Assembly: GCA_004151065.3 (NCBI GenBank)
Contig: NWUY0300006720.1
Location: 67,057-101,597 of the forward strand
From: Larix sibirica
Lineage: Eukaryota > Streptophyta > Pinopsida > Pinales > Pinaceae
Length of the DNA: 34,541 bases
Direction: 5' to 3'
The position numbers were made by a program, and so were the translations under genes. The notes beneath the pieces were generated by a model. The model ran no database searches and had not been told where the DNA came from. It was given only the letters and a program-made list of their open reading frames with translations. This document shows positions 1-9,300 of the stretch, piece by piece (position 1 is the stretch's first letter; each line of letters opens with the position of its first letter).

Positions 1-205
1 TGATTGTACCTAGATATGACGAGTTGGGAGTGGGTGCACCTGAGCATGATGAGAACTTAGCACGGAATGAGTTACCTTTTGAGGATTATTTCATTTCTTA
101 GGAGGAAGACAATGAAGGGACTAAAGTGGTGGATGAAAAGTTGAATGAGGATCATAGTCCACATGAGTCCCATCACTACACGGTGCTGACTAGTGAGATA
201 GTTGA
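1..205 (+). repeat. Fragment of the LTR-retrotransposon family found at 16874-23374
   Basis: This stretch aligns without gaps to 18871-19075, inside the gag-like part of the LTR element. I count 8 mismatches in 205 bases (about 96% identity). It carries the same acidic reading with Tyr-Asp motifs and an in-frame TAG. The match stops abruptly at 205/206, where sequence belonging to LINE copy A begins. The simplest reading is a second copy of the LTR element broken by, or joined to, the LINE. The rest of this copy is not seen beyond the LINEs near 12500. Confidence 0.85.
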
Positions 206-368
206 ATTCATATGTTCTTTCTTTTGTTATGTTAATATAATTTCGAACTTAAAGAATAAAATTAATGATTATTTTGAAGTAATAGAATCAAATAATTTAT
301 TTTTTTATAAGCTAGTAGTAGTTCCTTATATTATTAGAATCCAAATGTACAGAGTATTAGAATCTGAA

Positions 369-512
369 GGCCCTCTCATGGTAGAGAAAACAGACCTCAG
401 AAAATGCAGTAGATGTTTCTTAACGGAGTAAGCATTAGAAACCATAGGCCCTCTCATGGTAGAGAAAATAGACCCAAAACAAACAGTATATGTTTCGTAA
501 CCGAGTAAAGAA
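369..512 (-). repeat. 78-bp tandem repeat at the 3' end of LINE copy A
   Basis: The motif ggccctctcatggtagagaa starts at 369 and again at 447, giving a 78-bp period. Each unit continues with similar cagacc...gtttc(t/g)taac(g/c)gag sequence. Copy B has the same pair after its gap (5226 and about 5300), so the duplication predates the split of the two copies. Tandem repeats in 3' untranslated regions are known from several LINE clades. A role in RNA recognition would be inference. Confidence 0.7.
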
Positions 513-621
513 GGATGATCGAGTTCAGAGAACATAGTAACGAGTTCAGATAACTAAAGAAGCAAAGCAGTTAACTATTAAGGCAAAAAAAATAGAAGGG
601 AACTAGGTTAGCCGGCGAAGC

Positions 622-1125
622 CTAGCTGCTGTTGTAATCCTTCTGAACAGGTTGAGTGGTAGGGTCCTTCTGAAGTGAAATGCCGAACTGATGAGCAAAC
701 TGCTTCTGATTGAACAGGAGTTGCTTCATCATGTCCCCCAATTCGTCTAGCTGAATCAGTATCTATGCTTGAGCCTTGTTGCGGTCAGTGAGCGCCTTTC
801 CAAGAACATGTTTATGTGTCCAATGGAGGTCTAGGGTCTTCTGATAAAGGGTGGCATGGCCTCTGGTATTGCCGGGATCAGGGATTAACACCTCAAATTC
901 CTCCCAAATTTCCTCATCGGTCATGAAGCTACAGGCGACGCGAGCATCATCTTCAGCGTCACTGATTTTCGCGCGGGCTTGGACAGGGATTTCAAAGTGA
1001 TATTTGTAGGCCTTGTCCACCACCCCCTGCATGAGTCAGATGGGCAGAGAGGAGGAGGAGGCTTGCAGCTGCGCATTGGCTTGCCGAGTAGCTTTACGGG
1101 TGCCGGGTTGCTTCTTGGGCGGCAT
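622..1125 (-). pseudogene. ORF3 of LINE copy A: small basic protein of unknown function (decayed)
   Basis: A 168-codon frame (stop included) runs from an ATG at 1125 to a TAG at 622-624 with no frameshift but two internal stops: TGA at 1033-1035 and TAG at 760-762. The N-terminus is basic and low-complexity (MPPKKQPGTRKATRQA). The centre has DPGNT followed ten residues after its start by LYQKTLDLHW. The C-terminal third is helix-prone and Gln-rich (MMKQLLFNQKQFA). It lies about 400 bases 3' of the ORF2 stop on the same strand, as in copy B. The same frame is also stop-free upstream from 1746 to the ATG, so a longer N-terminus is possible. I do not recognise the family. Nucleic-acid binding is suggested only by the basic start. 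Confidence 0.6.
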
Positions 1126-1528
1126 GGTAACAGTGCGCAGGAAAACATCTTTCCAAGACGAGCTTGTACGAGGAACAGTGAGCAGCCAGAGAATAGGGTT
1201 GAGGGGGCGAAGCTCAGAGCAGGAGCAGGAGTTACTCGCGTAGAGAGAACATAACTTCTCCCACAGAGAAAGGGTGACATAAATGCACAGCAGCTCGCTT
1301 AGGCGATTAACAAAATAAGGCGATAGAATGAAAACGAGAAGCTTATCAGCAGGGGGTCCATTAGAACTAATGATCATGGAAGGACAACCTTCATCAAATT
1401 GCGGCATGGGAGTCATCAATGGAGGAGCCTTCGAATAGTGCAAAGTTGTAGACGAGACCTCCCACATGTAAGAAGAGTAGTGAAGCTGGAGCAGACTAAG
1501 GCTTCGAACAGCCAAACCGGTAGGGGAG

Positions 1529-2480
1529 TTATAGCGTTGCATGGGGCACATGGGTGGTTGAGGACCCAGAGATGACGATGGTGGGCTGCGGGGTGAGCAC
1601 GTGGGGAGGTGCATGCCCTGGATTCTGAGTGGGGGTATGGTTAGGCGTGTGATTAGGGCAGCTGTGGGACAAGTGTCCAAGGTGGGTGGTGGACACAGAC
1701 CTCGGGGTCGAGCTGGCTGACGGACGGTGGATCGTGTCCTCTGCATGGTTCACCCGCCATGGGGGGGGAGGTCCTGCCGCACAATATACGTGAGTTGATT
1801 CTTGAGAGGTTGGGCTCGGAAGTAGTGCCAGTTCGAGTCAATTCTATCATGGGAAGTAACGACACCATTGTTGGCTAGGTGATCAGCTAACTTATTGGCT
1901 GAGCGACGAACATGGCTAGTGTTGAAAACCTCAAAAAGCTTGATGTTATCCTGCAGCTGCTCATATAACCATTCGAGTCTCCATTGTTTGGATAGTTTGT
2001 TTATAGCGGTCCCGCAGTGGAGTCTATGAGCGGTGTTTATTATGATATGAGAGTCACCTTCAATGGTAAGAGCCGACCAGCCTTCTCTTCGAGCGATTTT
2101 TAGGCCTGTCAGGAGAGCTAGGAGCTCCGCTACATTATTGGTATTGAATTCGATGCTTTCCAAGAAGATGTGAATGAGCTTGCCGGTGGTGTCTTTGAAA
2201 GCCCCTCCGATTCCAGCCGGACCTGGATTGCCTTTAGAGGCTCTGTCAAAGTTCAGCTTTAAGGGGGTAAGCAGAAAGGGAGACCAAGAGGAGGGGATGC
2301 AGGTGGTGGGAGGGTGGTGAGGAGAAGGATAGAGAGTCGGTTGGAGGATGAAGTTCAAATCGGTAAGGATGCGGATTTTAAGCGGTTGGCAAGTTAGGTC
2401 GGCTTCAGTCTAGGGAGTCATCCTCACCGTTTCTTGGAGGTTAGCATGAATGAGCTGGATGAGACTGGTTTCCTATTGAG
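1529..2480 (-). pseudogene. LINE copy A ORF2 C-terminus: RNase H domain and Pro/His-rich tail
   Basis: The frame at 2358-1750 reads a ribonuclease HI-type domain, which degrades RNA in RNA:DNA hybrids during element copying. The acidic residues are visible in order: D in LNFDRASKGNPG (copy B has the more usual FDGASKGNPG), E in NNVAELLAL, D in TIEGDSHIII and D in ANKLADHLAN. After a frameshift near 1750 in a C-run, the Pro/His/Thr-rich tail continues at 1753-1529 and ends at the same place as in copy B. Just upstream the frame has TAG at 2410-2412, where copy B still has TGG. The domain joins the RT part across a frameshift near 2490. Confidence 0.85.
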
Positions 2481-2482
2481 AG

Positions 2483-5224
2483 TTACCGAGGAAGATTCTT
2501 TTTGTTTCTCTCCTTCCAAAGGTTCCAAACCACAAGGCTGGGGAGGAGTATCCATGTGCGATTTAGGATAGTATTAGCAAAAGGCTCAGCGGACCAGTTC
2601 CTTATAGTGTCTCTGATATCATCAATGATGTGGTTCGTGCGGTGAAAGATGTGGGAACTCCAATCCCAGATTTTGGTGGAATAGCTGCAGGAGTTGAGTA
2701 GATGCTCCTGATTTTCCTCCTGCTGTCTGCAGAGGACGCTGATGGACGATCCTTCGAATCCTTTTTTGATAAGCTGATCCCAGGTGAGGATTTTCTTCCT
2801 CGCCACCAGCCAGAGGAAGGTTTTGATTTCCGGCCAAAGATTTGCGTCCCATATCTTAGTCCAGATGAGATCTTTGGGTGGTGGGGGAGCGAGGTGGGAG
2901 ATCTGATAGGCTTCTTTGATTGTGAAAAAGCCCTTCTGCTGATGCACCCAACGGAGTTTTTCATGCTCATTGGAGAAAAGGATCTTCCTGTAGTTGAGCA
3001 TGGTCCATAACGTTTTTTCATCGCTGTTGTTGATGCCACCCCGCCAACGCTCTTGCTTCATCCAGGTTCTCCAAGTGTCATTATTGTTGCAGGGCTCCCA
3101 GTAGTCAGCTACAAGTATCTTTCCTTGCTGATGGGTCTGCGTGCAGAGAAGTTCAGTGCCTATGAGTAGCTGGAGCGGTGGTAGCTGGTTCCAAGCGTCC
3201 CCCCAGAAGAGGGCTCTGTCTCCTTTTCTGATTTCCCAGAAGCTATGCTTGCGAATGATCTCTCTTTGTGCCCAAGCTGAGTTCCAAATCAGGGATCCTT
3301 TTGGAAGGGAGTCCTGTTGAATAAGCTTGTGGTGAGTGAGATTGTCCGTGTATTTTTGCATCCAGATGTTGATCCAAGGTGTGGAATCTTCAGTGCAGCA
3401 TCTCCAGAGAAGCTTGGCGCAGTGAACTTTATTGAGGGTGCAAGGGTCACGAAGGCCGAGTCCGCCATCATGCTTAGGGGTGCAGAGCTTGTCCCAGGCC
3501 ACCAGGGCCCATTTTCTGTGCTGAGTGGTACCTCCCCAGAGGAAGTTTCTTTGTAAGTTACGGATTGAATTCAGAATGAATTTGGGGGCTGCCATGACAG
3601 AGAAGAGATAAAGGGGCAAAGCTTGCAACACAGATTTAAGGAGGATAAGGCGACTGGGGAAATTAAGAGATCTGAAGGTCCAAGAGGAAAGCTTGAGTTC
3701 GAGGGCACTGAGTAAATCTTTCCAGGAGGAGTGCTTAATGGTCGAGGCGATCAGGGGGGCTCCGAGGAATTTGGAAGGGAGAGAGCATTTGGGGAAGCCA
3801 AGCAAACTGGTAATGCGATTTTGGGTCTGTAAGTGGGTATTAAAAAAGAAGATTTGAGACTTCAGATGGTTGATGGTCATACATGAGGCTGCGCTGAAGG
3901 AACGAAGGATGTTGCGGAATGCTCTGGCCTCTGTAACCGTGGATTTTCCCATTAGCATTGTGTCATCTATGAATTGTAGATGTGAGTGCGCCTTGCCATT
4001 TTTGCTGATCTTGATACCTTGAAGCTGATTCATTCTGATGGCCGAGTTTATGCTTCTACCCAGACTCTCTGCAAGTAGCATAAAGAGGTAGGGCGAAAGG
4101 GGGTCTCCTTGTCTGATACCTCTCGAGGGAGAGAAGGTGGAGGAGGGGGAGACATTAAAAAGGATGGAAAAGAAGGCGGAGGAAACTAGAGAGATGATCC
4201 ATTTGACCTAGGGCCGAGAAAAGCCGAAGGCTAGTAGGGTGTTCTTGAGAAAACTCCAGTTGGTTTTATCGAAGGCTTTTGACAGATCCAATTTGACAAG
4301 CATGCCCGGGAGGGAGAAGGTTTTGAGAGTGTGGATAACCTCATGAGCAGTTATGATTCCATCCATGATTTGTCTACCTTCCACATAGCCAGATTGTTCA
4401 GGGGAGATGAGAAGAGGCAACAGCAGTTTAAGACGGTTAGCAATGACCTTGGTGATGATTTTGTAGATAACATTACAGAGGGCAATGGGGTGGAAGTTGG
4501 CGGGGTTAGCAGGCTTGCTGGTCTTGGGAATGAGAGTGAGAAAGGTAGAGTTGAAGGCAGGGATGATGGAGCCGGAGGAACGGGAGGCTTCCACAACCTG
4601 CTAGACATCATCCTTAACAATTTCCAAGTAATTTGGAAGAAATCAATGGTGAATCCATCTAGTCCAGGAGCCTTGCCAGGCTTCATTTCCTTTACGACGA
4701 TCTCAACTTCGCTGGGTGAGATAGGGCTCATGAAATTATTGTTCTGCTCATCCGTGATAAGGTTGGGAATATTCTGAAGGATGTGCTGAGAGGCTTGAGC
4801 TCTGTCAGTATTGTCATCATTAAGGAGGTTATTGTAGAAGAGGACGTGCTCTTTTTCAATATCATCTTTGTTGAGGACCGTGTCTCCAGTGTTGGTTTTG
4901 AGCCTAGTGATTCTGTTGCTTTGCCTGCGTTGGATCATAGCATTGTGGAAGAATTTGGTGTTTCTTTCTCCCTCTTTGAGCCAATGGACTCTGGATTTTT
5001 GTGTCCACAGAGTTTCTTCTTGCTGATTCCTGATGTCCAGTTGGCTTAGAATGTTTTGTTCATGTAGCAGGAGCTCATAAGTGTAGCCCTGATGAATGGC
5101 CCTGGTTTGGATGTCATCAAGGTTGTGCTCGAGCTTGCATTTCTCCTCAAGGATGTTGCCAAATTCGTTTTTGTTCCAAAACTTGAGCTACCTTTTGATA
5201 AATTTAAGCTTTTGTTGAAATTCG
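2483..5224 (-). pseudogene. LINE copy A ORF2: linker and reverse transcriptase (broken)
   Basis: Target-primed reverse transcriptase of an L1-type LINE. RT signatures visible on the minus strand are PGKAPGLDGFTIDFF (finger region), LIPKTSKPANPANFHPIALC, LDLSKAFDKTNW (first catalytic Asp), a GIRQGDPLSPYLF motif and the catalytic QFIDDTMLMG, followed by thumb and connection sequence ending in WNLWKERNKK. The frame is broken by TAG at 5188-5190, a one-base shift near 4625, TAG at 4601-4603 and TAG at 4208-4210. All of these recur in copy B because 2846-5224 is an identical block. The endonuclease that should precede it lies beyond the gap. Confidence 0.92.
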
Positions 5225-5225
5225 N
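5225..5225. other. Assembly gap (single N)
   Basis: A lone N separates LINE copy A, in the linker after its endonuclease, from the 3' end of copy B. Sequence 3' of the N starts in the middle of the ctcatggtag repeat, so both sides are truncated LINE sequence. The true distance is unknown. Confidence 0.95.
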
Positions 5226-5445
5226 CTCATGGTAGAGAAAACAGACCTCAGAAAATACAGTAGATGTTTCTTAACAGAGAATAATCAGAAACCAAAGGCC
5301 CTCTCAAAGTAGAGAAAACAGACCCAAAAAAAACAGTGATAATCGAGTTCAGAGAACATAGTAACGAGTTCAGATAACTAAAGAAGCAAAGCAGTTAACT
5401 AATAAGGCAAAAAAAACCAGAAAGGAACCAGGATAGCCGGCAAGC

Positions 5446-5947
5446 CTAGCTACTGTTGTAATCCTTCTGAACAGGTTGAGTGGTGGGTCCTTCTGAAGCG
5501 AAATGCCGAACCGTTGAGCAAACTGCTTCTGATTGAACAGGAGTTGCTTCATCATGTCCTCCAATTCAGTCCAGCTGCATCAGATCTCTGCTTGAGCTTC
5601 GTTACGATCAGTGAGGCCTTACCAAGAACCTTCTTATGTGTCCAATGGAGGTCCAGGGTTTTCTGATAGAGGGTAGCGCGGCCTCTGGTATTGCCGGGAT
5701 CAGGGGTTAACGCCTCAAATTCCTCCCTAATTTCCTCATCGGTCATGCATCTGCGGGAGACACAAGCATCATCTTCAACGTCAATGATTTCCACGCGAGC
5801 TTGGACAGGGATTTCAAAGTGATATTTATAAGCCTTATCCACCACCGCCCGCATGAGTCTGATGGGCGGAGAGGAGGAGGAGCCTTGCGGCTGTGCACTG
5901 GCTTGCCGAGTAGCTTGACGGGTGCGGGGTTGCTTCTTGGGCGGCAT
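5446..5947 (-). pseudogene. ORF3 of LINE copy B: small basic protein of unknown function
   Basis: The frame opens with ATG at 5947 and runs 131 codons before a one-base deletion, relative to copy A, near 5617 shifts it. The downstream part (EDMMKQLLFNQKQFAQRFG) is readable in another frame down to the shared TAG at 5446-5448. Features in order: basic N-terminus MPPKKQPRTRQATRQA (residues 1-16), Ser/Pro linker (22-28), AYKYHFEIPVQARVEI (39-54), acidic MTDEEIREEFEAL (68-80), DPGNT (83-87), LYQKTLDLHW (93-102), then a Gln-rich, coiled-coil-like C-terminus. It lacks the two stops that copy A carries, so each copy has decayed separately. Upstream, the frame is interrupted once in about 170 codons (TGA at 6206). 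Function unknown. It could be a LINE accessory protein or a captured host sequence. Confidence 0.6.
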
Positions 5948-6377
5948 GATAACAGTGCGCAGGAAAACAACCCTCCAAAACGTGCTTGCACAAGGAAGGG
6001 TGTGCGACCAGATTAGAGGCGAACTAGGGTGGAGGGTGGATAGTGGGCAGAAGGGATGGAGCTCAGTGCAAAAGCAGGAATTGCTCGCGCAGAGAGAACA
6101 AAACCTCTCTCGCAGAGAAATGGCGGAACCTTTGCATAGCAGCTTGCTCAGGTGTTTATCAAAATGAGGCGATAGAATGAAGACGAAATGCTTATCAACC
6201 GGGGGTCAATTAAAAACAATGATTAGTGAAGGACGACCTTCATCAAACTGCGGCATGAGAGTCATCAATGGAGGATCCTTAGGGTGATACGGAGCGGTAG
6301 ATGAGACCTCCCACACGCAGGAAGGGTAGTGGAGCTGGAGCAGTCTGAGGCTCCGGACAGCAGAGCCGGTGGGGGAG

Positions 6378-9300
6378 TTATAACTCTGCATGGGGCACGT
6401 GGGTGGTAGTGGGCCCGGAGGTGACATTGGTGGGCTTCGGGGCGAGCACGTGGGGAGGTGCATGGCCTAAATTTTGAGCGGGGATATGAGCAGGCGCGTG
6501 GCCAGGGAAACTGTGGGACAAGTGGCCAGGGTGGGTGGTAGGCACAGACCCCAGAGTCGAGCTGGCTAAGGAATGGTGATTCGTGTTGTCTACGTGGTTC
6601 ACCCGCTGTGGGGGGGAAAGGTCCTGTCGCACAATGTCCTTGAGCTGATTCCTGAGTGGTTGAGCTCTGAAGTTGTGCCAGCTGGAGTCTATTTTGTCAT
6701 TGGAAGTGTCGGCACCATTGTTGGCCAGGTGGTCCGCTAACTTGTTGGCTGTGCGGCGAACATGGTTAGTGTTGAAAACCTAAAAATGCTTGATGCTATC
6801 TTGCAACTGTTCATTTAACCATTCGAGTCTCCATTGTTTTGAGAGTTTGGCTATGGCGGTCCCGCAGTGGAGCCTGTGAGCATTGTTTATTATGATTTGA
6901 GAGTCGCCTTCAATGGTGAGAGCCGACCAGCATTTCCTGCAAGCGATTTTAAGGCCCGTCAAGAGTGCTAGGAGCTCCGCCACGTTATTGGTATTGAATC
7001 CAATGATTTCCAAGAAAATGTGAATGGGCTTGCCGGTAGTGTCTTTGACAGCCCCTCCGATTCCAGCCGGACCTGGATTGCCTTTTGAGGCTCCGTCAAA
7101 GTTCAGTTTTAGGGGAGTGAATAGAGTGGGGAACCAAGAGGAGGGGATGTGGGTGGCAGGAGGGTGGTGCTGTGATGGGGGGATAGTCGGCTAGAGAATG
7201 AAGTTCAAATCGGAAAGGATGCAGCTTTCAAGCGGTTGGCAGGAGAGGTCGGCTTCTGTCCAGGGGGTCATCCTCACTGTTTCTTGGAGGTTAGCATGAA
7301 TGTGTTGGATGAGGCTGGCTTCCGGTAGAGAGCTATCGAGGAAGATTCTTCTGTTTGTTTCATTCCAGAGGTTCCAAACCATAAAGCTGGGGAGGAGCAT
7401 CCATGTGCGATTTAGAATAGGATTTACAAAAGGCTCAGTGGACCAGTTTCGAATTGTGTCTCTGATATCATCAATGATGCGGTTAGTGCGTCGAAAGATG
7501 GAGGAGCCCCAATCCCAGATTGTGGTGGCATAGTTGCAAGAGTTGAGTACATGTTCCTGATCTTTTGCTTGCTGTCTGCAGAGGACGCAGATGGACGGTC
7601 CTTCGAATCCTTTTTTGATAAGCTGATCCCAGGTGAGAATTTTCTTCTTTGCCACCAACCAGAGGAAGGTTTTGATTTTTGGCCAAAGATTCGTGTCCCA
7701 TATCTTAGTCCAGATGAGATCTTTGGGTGGTGGGGGAGCGAGGTGGGAGATCTGATAGGCTTCTTTGATTGTGAAAAAGCCCTTCTGCTGATGCACCCAA
7801 CGGAGTTTTTCATGCTCATTGGAGAAAAGGATCTTCCTGTAGTTGAGCATGGTCCATAACGTTTTTTCATCGCTGTTGTTGATGCCACCCCGCCAACGCT
7901 CTTGCTTCATCCAGGTTCTCCAAGTGTCATTATTGTTGCAGGGCTCCCAGTAGTCAGCTACAAGTATCTTTCCTTGCTGATGGGTCTGCGTGCAGAGAAG
8001 TTCAGTGCCTATGAGTAGCTGGAGCGGTGGTAGCTGGTTCCAAGCGTCCCCCCAGAAGAGGGCTCTGTCTCCTTTTCTGATTTCCCAGAAGCTATGCTTG
8101 CGAATGATCTCTCTTTGTGCCCAAGCTGAGTTCCAAATCAGGGATCCTTTTGGAAGGGAGTCCTGTTGAATAAGCTTGTGGTGAGTGAGATTGTCCGTGT
8201 ATTTTTGCATCCAGATGTTGATCCAAGGTGTGGAATCTTCAGTGCAGCATCTCCAGAGAAGCTTGGCGCAGTGAACTTTATTGAGGGTGCAAGGGTCACG
8301 AAGGCCGAGTCCGCCATCATGCTTAGGGGTGCAGAGCTTGTCCCAGGCCACCAGGGCCCATTTTCTGTGCTGAGTGGTACCTCCCCAGAGGAAGTTTCTT
8401 TGTAAGTTACGGATTGAATTCAGAATGAATTTGGGGGCTGCCATGACAGAGAAGAGATAAAGGGGCAAAGCTTGCAACACAGATTTAAGGAGGATAAGGC
8501 GACTGGGGAAATTAAGAGATCTGAAGGTCCAAGAGGAAAGCTTGAGTTCGAGGGCACTGAGTAAATCTTTCCAGGAGGAGTGCTTAATGGTCGAGGCGAT
8601 CAGGGGGGCTCCGAGGAATTTGGAAGGGAGAGAGCATTTGGGGAAGCCAAGCAAACTGGTAATGCGATTTTGGGTCTGTAAGTGGGTATTAAAAAAGAAG
8701 ATTTGAGACTTCAGATGGTTGATGGTCATACATGAGGCTGCGCTGAAGGAACGAAGGATGTTGCGGAATGCTCTGGCCTCTGTAACCGTGGATTTTCCCA
8801 TTAGCATTGTGTCATCTATGAATTGTAGATGTGAGTGCGCCTTGCCATTTTTGCTGATCTTGATACCTTGAAGCTGATTCATTCTGATGGCCGAGTTTAT
8901 GCTTCTACCCAGACTCTCTGCAAGTAGCATAAAGAGGTAGGGCGAAAGGGGGTCTCCTTGTCTGATACCTCTCGAGGGAGAGAAGGTGGAGGAGGGGGAG
9001 ACATTAAAAAGGATGGAAAAGAAGGCGGAGGAAACTAGAGAGATGATCCATTTGACCTAGGGCCGAGAAAAGCCGAAGGCTAGTAGGGTGTTCTTGAGAA
9101 AACTCCAGTTGGTTTTATCGAAGGCTTTTGACAGATCCAATTTGACAAGCATGCCCGGGAGGGAGAAGGTTTTGAGAGTGTGGATAACCTCATGAGCAGT
9201 TATGATTCCATCCATGATTTGTCTACCTTCCACATAGCCAGATTGTTCAGGGGAGATGAGAAGAGGCAACAGCAGTTTAAGACGGTTAGCAATGACCTTG

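Larger units (their letters stand above)
206..5224 (-). mobile_element. L1-type LINE copy A, 5' part cut off by the assembly gap
   Basis: Minus-strand non-LTR retrotransposon. From high to low coordinates it holds the linker after the endonuclease, reverse transcriptase, RNase H, a Pro/His-rich tail, ORF3 and a 3' end with 78-bp repeats. ORF1 and the endonuclease are missing because the sequence stops at the N at 5225. Bases 2846-5224 are identical to 7695-10073 of copy B, whereas 600-2840 differs from copy B at roughly one base in ten. I found no clear poly(A) tail at the 206 end and no target-site duplication, so the left boundary is set only by where the LTR-element homology stops. Confidence 0.85.

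Noticed and set aside
126-431. 101-codon plus-strand frame at the left edge
   Set aside because: It runs across the boundary between the LTR-element fragment and the LINE 3' end, so it is a chance fusion.
4331-4777. 148-codon plus-strand frame (and its twin at 9180-9626)
   Set aside because: It lies antisense to the reverse transcriptase coding strand, has no domain and is duplicated only because the LINE block is duplicated.
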